DNA of 14,309 nt. Source: Helicobacteraceae bacterium. GTDB taxonomy: Bacteria; Campylobacterota; Campylobacteria; Campylobacterales; Sulfurimonadaceae. The position numbers were made by a program, and so were the translations under genes. The DNA lies in assembly GCA_947497635.1 (NCBI GenBank), contig CANMHZ010000009.1, forward strand, positions 1 to 14,309, in the 5' to 3' direction. Numbering within the stretch: the first letter of the stretch is position 1; every line of letters starts with the position of its first letter. The notes beneath the pieces were generated by a model, which worked only from the letters and a program-made list of their open reading frames with translations, made no database searches and was not told the DNA's origin. Shown here piece after piece: positions 1 to 6,584 of this stretch.

Positions 1-17
1 GTTGTTTTTAAGAACTA

Positions 18-48
18 GACAATATGTGTCAATTCTTATGAGTATAAT
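18..48 (+). promoter_or_regulatory. Promoter with palindromic site before the DnaA-like gene
   Basis: A consensus -10 box TATAAT lies at 43-48, 39 bases before the ATG. No -35 box is recognisable. In its place is the palindrome GACA-N5-TGTC at 18-30, itself inside a wider imperfect dyad (AAGAA 10-14, TTCTT 33-37). The gap between palindrome and -10 box is 12 bases. The same arrangement recurs at 873-903, which supports a real operator. The regulator is unknown. Confidence 0.55.
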
Positions 49-87
49 GTTTCTGTAGAAAATATATATCTAGAAAGAGAGCAGTAA

Positions 88-846
88 ATGAATTTACAAA
101 ACGTGGAAGTAGCAAAAGAAACACAAAAGCCCCTATTAAACTCTTTGTATACCTTTGAGAATTTTGTTGAGGGTGACTCAAATAATTTCGCATTTTTAGC
201 TGCAAAAAGTGTAAGCAGCAATCCTGAAGTTTTATACAATCCACTCATCATTCAAGGAGGGATTGGGTCAGGAGCGACACACCTAATGCAAGCCGTTGGA
301 AACGTAATGGCGGCTCAGGGGAAGGTAGTTATTTACGCTTCGGTAGAACAGTTTTTAAATGATTTTACCCATCATCTTAGCAACCGAACCATGGATCGTT
401 TTAGAGATAAATATCGAAAATGTGATTTACTTCTCATCGACGATATTCAATTTTTAAGTGGTAAAAATCAAATTCAAGAGGAATTTTTTCATACATTTGA
501 AGCATTACGCAATGAAAAGAAGCAAATTATCATTACTTCTGATAAGCATCCAAAACAAATTACAGAATTGAATGAAGGACTAAAAAGCCAAATCCTAAGT
601 GGCTTAGAAGTTAATATTCTACCTCAAGAGCTTGAAACAAAAAAGGGAATTATCAAGAAAAAATGTGAAATTAATCATCTAAAACTAGATAATGAAATGA
701 TTCATTACATTGCTACTACAATTGAAGGTAATACACATAAAATCGTAGGAATTATTACGAAGCTCAGTGCCTATTCTCAACTTCTGAAGGTTGATATTAC
801 TATCGAAATTGTTCGTAATGTTGTAGAGAGTCAAATAATCGTATAG
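88..846 (+). CDS. Stand-alone DnaA AAA+ domain (domain III only), probable pseudo-ATPase
   Basis: The 252-residue protein aligns by eye with the ATPase core (domain III) of the replication initiator DnaA. Visible landmarks are the YTFENFVEG entry (21-29), the Walker A region (57-64), Walker B LLLIDDIQF (114-122), sensor I TSD (150-152), box VII (163-175) and a sensor II helix (about 215-228). It lacks the N-terminal oligomerisation domain I and the C-terminal DNA-binding domain IV, so it is about half the size of DnaA. Three nucleotide-contact sites are altered: the Walker A lysine is Ala63, the arginine-finger positions of box VII are Gly164 and Gln168, and the sensor II arginine is His217. 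A regulator that docks on true DnaA, in the manner of Hda, is plausible but inferred. Residues 13-17 (QKPLL) weakly resemble a beta-clamp binding motif. The start is supported by an AGAAAGAGAG Shine-Dalgarno at 72-81. The gene is more AT-rich than its neighbours. Confidence 0.85.
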   Translation: MNLQNVEVAKETQKPLLNSLYTFENFVEGDSNNFAFLAAKSVSSNPEVLYNPLIIQGGIGSGATHLMQAVGNVMAAQGKVVIYASVEQFLNDFTHHLSNRTMDRFRDKYRKCDLLLIDDIQFLSGKNQIQEEFFHTFEALRNEKKQIIITSDKHPKQITELNEGLKSQILSGLEVNILPQELETKKGIIKKKCEINHLKLDNEMIHYIATTIEGNTHKIVGIITKLSAYSQLLKVDITIEIVRNVVESQIIV

Positions 847-872
847 CCTTCTTGTCAACTGATTTATATATG

Positions 873-903
873 GACAAATAATGTCTTATTGAGATGTGAT
901 AAT
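873..903 (+). promoter_or_regulatory. Promoter with the same palindromic site, before the small gene at 930
   Basis: A GACA-N5-TGTC palindrome at 873-885 is followed after exactly 12 bases by GATAAT at 898-903, which has an extended TGT just before it (895-897). This copies the geometry at 18-48. Two further 7-bp dyads overlap the site: TTGAGAT 889-895 with ATCTCAA 909-915, and TGGTGAA 903-909 with TTCACCA 924-930. The predicted start of transcription is near 910, so these dyads are more likely DNA-binding sites than full RNA hairpins. Confidence 0.5.
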
Positions 904-929
904 GGTGAATCTCAAATCAGGAGTTCACC

Positions 930-1244
930 ATGCAACACGCTGACCCTTTTATGTATCACCCTAAACTTTTAAAAATATTGACACGTGAGCAACTCGATAT
1001 CCTCGTCAATCACTCATTTTGTAATAGTGATAGAGAAGATCAAATTCATATACTCTACTCTGGAATGGATTTTGGAAGTTTTGAAATTTATTGCGACTGT
1101 GATGCAGAAGAACTCGATTGTGCAATCATCTATGTCCAATTTCAGAAAACTCAGGAAGAAGCTCGTCTCAATGGTAACGAATTTTGGGAACTTTATACGA
1201 AAAGCAATCCTATAGAATGTGTCCAGATTAGTATTGATTTTTAA
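930..1244 (+). CDS. Hypothetical protein, 104 aa
   Basis: This is a small acidic protein that I do not recognise. It has no membrane segment or signal peptide. It is rich in Asp/Glu and contains several cysteines, including a CDCD stretch near residues 54-57. The start is supported by a CAGGAG Shine-Dalgarno at 918-923, which sits between the arms of a 7-bp inverted repeat (903-909 and 924-930). The gene lies 9 bases before the cREC-like gene and then the DUF2779 nuclease, all on one strand with short gaps, so they are probably co-transcribed. No function can be assigned from sequence alone. Confidence 0.7.
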   Translation: MQHADPFMYHPKLLKILTREQLDILVNHSFCNSDREDQIHILYSGMDFGSFEIYCDCDAEELDCAIIYVQFQKTQEEARLNGNEFWELYTKSNPIECVQISIDF

Positions 1245-1253
1245 AGGAATATC

Positions 1254-1628
1254 ATGACTTCATGCTCACTTATCACCAACCATGTTTTAATGACAAATGT
1301 GCCATGGAAACTCTATCTCGATGATCTACGCACACCTAGTGACAGCACTTTTGTGATTGCAAGAAACATGGCGGATGCACAAAAACTGATTATGACTGAC
1401 GGTGTACCAACTTTTATTTCATTTGACCATGATCTTGGAATAGATGAACATGGAATCCTGCTTCCAACAGGTTACGCTTTCGCTAAATGGTTGGTTGAGA
1501 TGGATATGGATGGGGTTATAAAATTAGGAGAAGATTTTGATTTTACCGTTCATTCCCAAAATCCTGTTGGTGCGGAGAATATACGGGCGTATCTTAACAA
1601 CTATATGACATCAAAAAATTTAAAATAA
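1254..1628 (+). CDS. Cyclic-phosphate-processing receiver-like (cREC-type) domain protein
   Basis: The 124-residue protein has the motif series WKLYLDDLRTP (18-28), a central FDHDLG (57-62), TGYAFAKW (72-79) and a terminal VHSQNP.GAENI (99-110). This matches my recollection of the small receiver-like family annotated as a 'cyclic-phosphate processing receiver domain', predicted from comparative genomics to act on cyclic-phosphate RNA ends. The conserved acidic and polar residues Asp23, Asp24, Asp58, His59, Asp60, His100 and Asn103 would form its active site. The catalytic role is a family prediction, not demonstrated. The chosen ATG has an AAAGGA Shine-Dalgarno just upstream; an internal Met13 is an alternative nearer the domain. 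The gene is followed after 10 bases by a nuclease gene, which fits a nucleic-acid processing or repair context. Confidence 0.65.
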   Translation: MTSCSLITNHVLMTNVPWKLYLDDLRTPSDSTFVIARNMADAQKLIMTDGVPTFISFDHDLGIDEHGILLPTGYAFAKWLVEMDMDGVIKLGEDFDFTVHSQNPVGAENIRAYLNNYMTSKNLK

Positions 1629-1638
1629 AGTAGTTTTC

Positions 1639-3117
1639 ATGAATCTCTCTAAATCCCAATACATTCGCGGTCTTCAATGCGAAAAAGCACTTTGGCTCCA
1701 TAAATACCGACCCGATCTGCGAAAAATCTCACAACAGTCGGATAGGACGATGAGTACGGGGATGAGTGTCGGAGAGTTGGCACGTGATCTTTTCCCAGAG
1801 GGTGAATCTATCGAGTTTGATCCCAAAGATTTTCAAGGGATGGTGCGTAAAACCCAAGAGTTGATAGAGCAAGGTGCCGATACTATCTATGAAGCATCCT
1901 TTAGTCATGATGGGATATTTGTCATGTGCGATATTCTTCACAAAGAGGGTGATGGATGGCAGATGATAGAGGTCAAAAGTGCCACAAGTGTCAAAGGATA
2001 TTATCTCAACGATATTGCGATGCAGTGGTTTACCCTCTCACGTTGTGATATACCCCTTGCATCTGCTTGTGTCGCCGTTATCAATAATGGGTATACACGA
2101 GAGGGTGCTCTTGAAGTTGATAAACTGTTCAAAATAATCGATGTGACCTCTGATATTCAAGCCCGTCAATCGGATGTTAGTGACAATCTCCACCGTCTTA
2201 GCAGTATTATCGAGGGGGAAATGCCAGAAACACCGATCGGGTCTTGGTGTAGTGAGCCATTTGGATGTGATTATAGGGGGCATTGTTGGAGTGATGTTCC
2301 CTCCGTATCGGTATTTGACTTGTATCGTCTTAATTCCAAGAAAAAATTTGAAGCGTGGCATGCTGGGGTGAGTATTGATGATGCGGATGAAAAAATGTCT
2401 CTCACAAAAACACAACGATTGCAAGTAGAATCCTATCGTGATAAGCAAACGCGAGTCGATCCGAAAAAAATAGAGCTATTTTTAGAAAAATTGGTGTATC
2501 CGTTGTCCTATTTTGATTTTGAGACGTTTATGGATGCGATCCCAAGATTTGATACCCAACGCCCTTATCAGCAGATGCCGTTTCAATATTCGCTCCATAT
2601 TGAGCACGTAGAGGGGTGTTTAGAACACAAAGAATTTTTGGCAGATGAGCGATACGATCCAAGACGGGAACTAGCCCAGCGGATGTTGCAAGATATTTCA
2701 GAAAGTGGCAGTATTATCGCTTTTAATCAGTCATTCGAGATCACTCGTATTAAAGAACTCGCCGAAATGTTTAGTGATTTAAAAGAACCATTATTGGCGC
2801 TTATTCCCCGTTTTATTGATTTGATTGAACCGTTTCGCTCTTTGGCATATTATCATCCCGATTTTAACGGCAGTTTTTCGATCAAATCGGTTTTACCAGC
2901 GATGTTTCCCAATGATAAGGAACTCAGCTATAAATCACTCGGTATACAAAATGGCGGAATGGCGATGGAAACGTATGCGGCTTTATTGTATATGGCACCT
3001 GAGTTGAGAGAAGAAAAGAGAAAAGCACTTTTGGATTATTGTCATCTTGATACGTTGGCAATGGTGAAGATCGTGAAGAAGTTGAGAATCAACACCCTTA
3101 CAACAAACTTAATTTAA
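1639..3117 (+). CDS. DUF2779-type fused nuclease: Fe-S PD-(D/E)XK domain plus DEDDy exonuclease domain
   Basis: The 492-residue protein has two nuclease-like halves. The N-terminal half resembles Cas4/AddB-type Fe-S nucleases: Cys14 in an N-terminal LQCEKALW motif, an acidic residue Glu85, Asp98, the Glu111-Val-Lys113 motif of the PD-(D/E)XK fold, and three more cysteines at 204, 210 and 216 that with Cys14 could hold a 4Fe-4S cluster. The C-terminal half (about 287-485) matches DUF2779 and reads as a DnaQ-like 3'-5' exonuclease: DFET (Asp293, Glu295), IAFNQSFE (360-367), FIDL (Asp394) and YCHLD (Tyr467-x3-Asp471). DNA or RNA end processing is therefore likely, but the substrate is unknown. 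It closes the operon-like series that begins at 930 or earlier. Its codon use looks less AT-rich than that of the DnaA-like gene. Confidence 0.8.
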   Translation: MNLSKSQYIRGLQCEKALWLHKYRPDLRKISQQSDRTMSTGMSVGELARDLFPEGESIEFDPKDFQGMVRKTQELIEQGADTIYEASFSHDGIFVMCDILHKEGDGWQMIEVKSATSVKGYYLNDIAMQWFTLSRCDIPLASACVAVINNGYTREGALEVDKLFKIIDVTSDIQARQSDVSDNLHRLSSIIEGEMPETPIGSWCSEPFGCDYRGHCWSDVPSVSVFDLYRLNSKKKFEAWHAGVSIDDADEKMSLTKTQRLQVESYRDKQTRVDPKKIELFLEKLVYPLSYFDFETFMDAIPRFDTQRPYQQMPFQYSLHIEHVEGCLEHKEFLADERYDPRRELAQRMLQDISESGSIIAFNQSFEITRIKELAEMFSDLKEPLLALIPRFIDLIEPFRSLAYYHPDFNGSFSIKSVLPAMFPNDKELSYKSLGIQNGGMAMETYAALLYMAPELREEKRKALLDYCHLDTLAMVKIVKKLRINTLTTNLI

Positions 3118-3139
3118 GCAGATATAAAGTTTAAATGGA

Positions 3140-3145
3140 TACAAT
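3140..3145 (+). promoter_or_regulatory. Possible -10 box for rplM-rpsI
   Basis: TACAAT, one mismatch from TATAAT, lies 39 bases before the rplM start in the short gap after the nuclease gene. No -35 box is clear. An independent promoter is expected because ribosomal protein genes are highly expressed and no terminator separates the two units. Confidence 0.3.
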
Positions 3146-3184
3146 TTCACCACTATTTATTAAAGACTTGAAAAGGAGGCTCAC

Positions 3185-3607
3185 ATGAAATTTACTAAAA
3201 TTGCAACACCTGAGCAAATCGACCGTAAATGGGTTTTGATCGACGCTGAGGGGAAAACATTTGGTCGTTTAATGACCGATGTTGCTGCTCGTCTTCGCGG
3301 AAAAGATAAGCCTTATTTTACTCCAAATATTGACTGTGGTGACTTTGTTGTTATCATCAATGCGTCTAAAATCGTTATTAACGGTACTGGCAAATTGGCA
3401 ACAAAAGAGTATCACACTCATAGTGGTTACTTCGGTAGTGTTAAAAGTGTTAAAATGACAGAGCTTTTGGCAACTAATCCAGAAAAACTCTTCAAACTCG
3501 CAGCTCGCGGTATGCTTCCTAAAACAAAATTAGGTCGTGCGATGTTGAAAAAACTAAAAATCTATGCTGATGCGGAACACCCACACTCAGCACAGATCGC
3601 TAAGTAA
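3185..3607 (+). CDS. rplM: 50S ribosomal protein L13
   Basis: The 140-residue protein is a full-length bacterial L13 (usual length about 142). It starts with the family's RKWVLIDAEGKTFGRL segment (residues 15-30) and has the AARGMLPKTKLGRAML motif near residues 107-122. L13 is an early assembly protein of the large subunit that binds 23S rRNA. A strong AAAGGAGG Shine-Dalgarno lies 6 bases before the ATG. It is followed after 9 bases by rpsI, the conserved L13-S9 operon found across bacteria. Confidence 0.98.
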   Translation: MKFTKIATPEQIDRKWVLIDAEGKTFGRLMTDVAARLRGKDKPYFTPNIDCGDFVVIINASKIVINGTGKLATKEYHTHSGYFGSVKSVKMTELLATNPEKLFKLAARGMLPKTKLGRAMLKKLKIYADAEHPHSAQIAK

Positions 3608-3616
3608 GGATAAATA

Positions 3617-4006
3617 ATGGCAAAAACTTATGCAACTGGCAGAAGAAAAACATCTATCGCTAAAGTATGGTTGACTCCAGGAACTGGTAAAATCACTGTT
3701 AATGGTCTTTCACTTGACGCATGGCTTGGTGGTCTTGAAGCGAAAAAATTGCGTGTAACGCAACCTCTTTCACTTACAAAACAAGATACATCAGTTGACA
3801 TCAACGCAACGACAACAGGCGGCGGTTTCTCAGGTCAATCTGATGCACTTCGTCACGGTATTTCTCGTGCACTTTGTACGTTTAATCCTGAATTCCGTCC
3901 GGTTCTTAAACCATACGGTATGTTGACTCGTGATTCACGTATCGTTGAACGTAAAAAACCAGGTCTTCGTAAAGCACGTCGTTCACCTCAATTCTCAAAA
4001 CGTTAA
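3617..4006 (+). CDS. rpsI: 30S ribosomal protein S9
   Basis: The 129-residue protein is a complete S9. It begins with the typical ATGRRKTSIAKVWL segment (residues 6-19), contains the GGGFSGQSDALRHGISRAL motif (67-85), and ends in the basic tail RKARRSPQFSKR. In the ribosome the last residues of this tail reach the P-site tRNA. It is translated from an AAGGA Shine-Dalgarno that overlaps the end of rplM. A rho-independent terminator directly follows and closes the two-gene unit. Confidence 0.98.
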   Translation: MAKTYATGRRKTSIAKVWLTPGTGKITVNGLSLDAWLGGLEAKKLRVTQPLSLTKQDTSVDINATTTGGGFSGQSDALRHGISRALCTFNPEFRPVLKPYGMLTRDSRIVERKKPGLRKARRSPQFSKR

Positions 4007-4025
4007 TCGTTTTATTTTCTTCTTT

Positions 4026-4050
4026 CTCTCGGATTCTCCGAGGGTTTTTT
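4026..4050 (+). terminator. Rho-independent terminator after rpsI
   Basis: The stem CTCGGA (4028-4033) pairs with TCCGAG (4037-4042) around a 3-base loop. It is extended by a T-G wobble and a C-G pair (4026-4027 with 4043-4044) and followed by six T (4045-4050). Confidence 0.85.
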
Positions 4051-4084
4051 CTTATTTTCATCTTCTCATTAGCCTAAAATAATA

Positions 4085-4090
4085 TATGAT
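4085..4090 (+). promoter_or_regulatory. Possible -10 box for eptA
   Basis: TATGAT lies 26 bases before the eptA start, between the rpsI terminator and the gene, where a promoter is required. No -35 box is evident, so the call rests on one hexamer and position. Confidence 0.35.
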
Positions 4091-4116
4091 ACCACACCTT
4101 TTTTACTGGAGCAATT

Positions 4117-5721
4117 ATGGTCTCTTTTTTTAAATCATTTAAAGTCCGATCGTGGACACTTATCGTTTCGGTAGCCCTCTTTTTGACCCTCGTTGCCAAT
4201 ATCGCTTTCTTCAAACATGTCATAGAAGTTTATCCCCTTTCATGGAGCAGTGCCCCTTTTATTGTATCGTTGGCATTGGTGTTGATGAGTGTTTCGGTTA
4301 TTCTTTTATCTCTCTTTAGTTTTCGTCGTACCCTTAAGCCTGTTATCATTTTAATTTTAATTTTATCGTCGTTTGTCGCTTATTTTATGGATACCTACAA
4401 TACGGTGATTGATACCCATATGATTCAAAACACCTTAGAAACCAATCTGAGTGAATCGTCTGATTTGTTTAGTTTTACCCTTGTATTGTACGTTCTTTTG
4501 ATCGGAGTAATTCCTTCATTTATCGTCTATAACGCTAATATAACTCCAATGAAGCTTAAAGCGACACTCGTGGAGAAAGGGAAAATAATTGGGATTGCCC
4601 TTGCTTTTGTCGCGGTACTTTTATTTGCCTTTAGCAAAAATTATACGTCATTTTTTCGAGAGCATAAGCCATTACGTTATTACGCCAATCCAGCCTTTTA
4701 TCTCTATTCAAGTGGTTCATATATACAAAAATCATTGTCCCATCCGTATACGGGATTAGCACTTTATGCCCAAGATGCAGTGGCATCTCCCTCGGATAAA
4801 AACCGAAAACTGATTGTTGTCGTTGTTGGAGAAGCGGCTCGTTGGGATCATTTCTCTCTCAATGGCTATTCACGTGAAACGAATCCATTGCTCAAAAATG
4901 AGGATATTGTTAACTTTAGTCAGTTTACTTCTTGTGGAACGGAGACAGCGATTTCCGTACCGTGTATGTTCTCCTCTTTTGGGAGAGAGAAGTATGAGGG
5001 GGAAAAAGCCAAACATACCGAAAATATTTTGGATGTTCTCAAACGCTCAGGGGCGAATATCTTGTGGCGGGATAACAACTCCGATTCCAAAGGGGTAGCA
5101 GAGCGTGTGACCTACGAGGATTACAAAATACCGGCTAATAATACGATTTGTGAAGATGGTGAGTGTCGTGATGAGGGGATGTTAGTAGGGCTTGATACGT
5201 ACATTAAAGCGCATCCCAAAGGGGACATTGTTATCGTTCTTCACCAGATGGGCAATCATGGCCCTGCCTATTACAAACGGTATCCAAAAGAATTTGAGAA
5301 ATTCACCCCTGTGTGCAAAAGCAATCAGTTGGAACAATGCACCCAAGCGGAAATTGCCAATGGGTATGATAATGTCCTTCTTTATACCGATTATTTTTTG
5401 AAGAAAACGATTGATTTTCTCAAAACGAATGATTCATCCTTTGCAACAGCGATGTTTTATGTAAGCGATCATGGGGAGTCATTGGGGGAAAATGGTCTCT
5501 ATTTACATGGTTTTCCCTACGCCATTGCCCCTGAAGCACAAAAGCATGTCCCTGCCGTAATGTGGTTTGGTAAAAAATTTAAGGTGAATAAAGTGGCGTT
5601 GAAGCAACGTGCATCGAAACCCTACAGCCAAGATTTTATTTTTGATACCTTGTTGGGGATGGACGAAGTGAAGACCTCTTTCTACCGAAGTGAGCTGGAT
5701 ATTTTGCATGGCATCCACTAA
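4117..5721 (+). CDS. eptA: Phosphoethanolamine transferase, EptA/MCR family (lipid A modification)
   Basis: The 534-residue inner-membrane enzyme transfers phosphoethanolamine, most likely to lipid A. The N-terminus has about five hydrophobic membrane segments (roughly 13-32, 46-68, 75-91, 118-138 and 157-173), followed by a periplasmic sulfatase-fold domain. By comparison with MCR-1, the zinc and catalytic residues are all present: Glu239 in VGEAARWDH, the nucleophile Thr277 in SCGTETAISVPCM, His381 in GNHGP, Asp451-His452 in SDHGES and His464 in YLHG. Cysteine pairs 273/283, 345/350 and 400/408 match the disulfides of the family. A GGAG Shine-Dalgarno precedes the ATG. The downstream PAP2 phosphatase resembles the lpxE-eptA pair of Helicobacter pylori, where dephosphorylation and pEtN addition give resistance to cationic peptides. 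The exact acceptor is inferred. Confidence 0.93.
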   Translation: MVSFFKSFKVRSWTLIVSVALFLTLVANIAFFKHVIEVYPLSWSSAPFIVSLALVLMSVSVILLSLFSFRRTLKPVIILILILSSFVAYFMDTYNTVIDTHMIQNTLETNLSESSDLFSFTLVLYVLLIGVIPSFIVYNANITPMKLKATLVEKGKIIGIALAFVAVLLFAFSKNYTSFFREHKPLRYYANPAFYLYSSGSYIQKSLSHPYTGLALYAQDAVASPSDKNRKLIVVVVGEAARWDHFSLNGYSRETNPLLKNEDIVNFSQFTSCGTETAISVPCMFSSFGREKYEGEKAKHTENILDVLKRSGANILWRDNNSDSKGVAERVTYEDYKIPANNTICEDGECRDEGMLVGLDTYIKAHPKGDIVIVLHQMGNHGPAYYKRYPKEFEKFTPVCKSNQLEQCTQAEIANGYDNVLLYTDYFLKKTIDFLKTNDSSFATAMFYVSDHGESLGENGLYLHGFPYAIAPEAQKHVPAVMWFGKKFKVNKVALKQRASKPYSQDFIFDTLLGMDEVKTSFYRSELDILHGIH

Positions 5722-5860
5722 AAATATTCTCCTTACCGCTCTTCTCCTCTTAGGAGCAATCTTATTTTTGGACTCAGCGGTGCGGATATTGCGATACAAA
5801 GTCTTTTTTATAACACTCAAACCCATGAATGGCTTGTTGATTCGAACAATGCCATTTTGA
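5708..5860 (+). pseudogene. Out-of-frame N-terminal part of the PAP2 phosphatase
   Basis: An ATG at 5708 overlaps the end of eptA by 14 bases and opens a frame beginning MASTKNILLTALLLLGAILF, a typical first membrane segment. After about 5769 this frame loses sense and stops at 5858-5860. Meanwhile the next frame reads sensibly from about 5770 (GLSGADIAIQSLFYNTQTHEW) straight into the phosphatase body. Adding one base to the five-T run at 5765-5769 would fuse the two. Either the gene carries a one-base deletion or the sequence has an error there. Confidence 0.65.
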
Positions 5861-6414
5861 AATTTGTTTTTTACGATGGGATCAAACGGCTATTAATCAT
5901 CATTGGCGTTGTTGTTTTAGTTGGATTAATTATTGGATGGAAACGCTCCTCTTTGCAACCGTATCGACGGGGGTTGATTATTCTCCTTGCCTCCTCTGTA
6001 TTTGTCCCTCTTATTGTGGGTTCGCTCAAAGCAGTGACGAATATGCCATGTCCTAAAAATGTTGAAATCTTTGGGGGAACGTATCCTCATACGTGCGTGT
6101 GGGAGAGTTATGGGAAGAGAGAATGCCCAAAAGAGAAGCAAAAATGTTGGCCAGCAGGACATGCGAGTGGGGGATTTGCTTTGATGGCATTGGTTTTTCT
6201 CTTTCAAACACGACGGGCGAAAGTGCTAGCTATGAGCAGTGCGATGGTGATCGGTTGGAGTATGGGGACGTATAAAATGCTTATCGGAGATCATTTCTTT
6301 AGCCACTCGGTAATTACGATGATTTTGGCGTGGCTGTTGATATTATTGATCGTTCGAGGAGTGGATAGTTTCATCAAGTGGAAAATTAAGAGTAGTAACG
6401 TACAAATTGCGTGA
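5857..6414 (+). CDS. PAP2-family phosphatase, likely lipid A phosphatase (N-terminus in another frame)
   Basis: The frame opens at a TTG, but this is probably not the true start: sense coding in this frame extends back to about 5770 and continues in another frame to an ATG at 5708. The protein is a multi-pass membrane phosphatase. Motif C1 is Lys58-x6-Cys-Pro, with Cys in place of the usual Arg. C2 is CWPAGHASGG with His102. C3 is GDHFFSH with His146, and His150 in place of Asp. This CP/PAGH variant is, as I recall, a recognised PAP2 subgroup. Three or four hydrophobic segments surround the motifs. Its overlap with eptA and the H. pylori lpxE-eptA parallel suggest removal of a lipid A phosphate, but undecaprenyl-pyrophosphate or phosphatidylglycerophosphate phosphatase remain possible. 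Confidence 0.75.
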   Translation: MKFVFYDGIKRLLIIIGVVVLVGLIIGWKRSSLQPYRRGLIILLASSVFVPLIVGSLKAVTNMPCPKNVEIFGGTYPHTCVWESYGKRECPKEKQKCWPAGHASGGFALMALVFLFQTRRAKVLAMSSAMVIGWSMGTYKMLIGDHFFSHSVITMILAWLLILLIVRGVDSFIKWKIKSSNVQIA

Positions 6415-6417
6415 ATA

Positions 6418-6456
6418 AAGACTTAGAAAGTCTTGCCAAAAAGGTCTTCTTTTTGG
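6418..6456 (+). other. Two adjacent hairpins between the PAP2 gene and tRNA-Gly
   Basis: AAGACTT (6418-6424) and AAGTCTT (6428-6434) form a 7-bp stem with a 3-base loop. CCAAAAAG (6436-6443) and CTTTTTGG (6449-6456) form an 8-bp stem directly after it. No T-run follows the first stem, but the second has a U-rich 3' arm. They may end the eptA-PAP2 transcript. The second stem lies inside the spacer of the tRNA promoter. Confidence 0.4.
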
Positions 6457-6462
6457 TATACT
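6433..6462 (+). promoter_or_regulatory. Promoter of tRNA-Gly
   Basis: TTGCCA at 6433-6438 (five of six to TTGACA) and TATACT at 6457-6462 are separated by 18 bases. The -10 box is extended by TGG at 6454-6456. It lies 12 bases before the mature tRNA 5' end. Confidence 0.7.
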
Positions 6463-6474
6463 TCCACCACGGAT

Positions 6475-6551
<77 letters not shown>

Positions 6552-6584
6552 TCCGTATCTTCTTAAAATAGTGAACTTCCGTAC

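Noticed and set aside
985..1215. A 76-codon frame overlapping the 930-1244 gene.
   Set aside because: It is an out-of-frame shadow without its own ribosome site; the 930 frame has a good one.
2038..2448. A 136-codon minus-strand frame inside the DUF2779 gene.
   Set aside because: It is a shadow of a well-supported coding region, with atypical composition and no recognisable motif.
5764..5770. Programmed -1 ribosomal frameshift joining the two PAP2 frames.
   Set aside because: The local sequence does not form a standard X-XXY-YYZ slippery heptamer in the ATG frame, so a one-base deletion or sequencing error is more likely.
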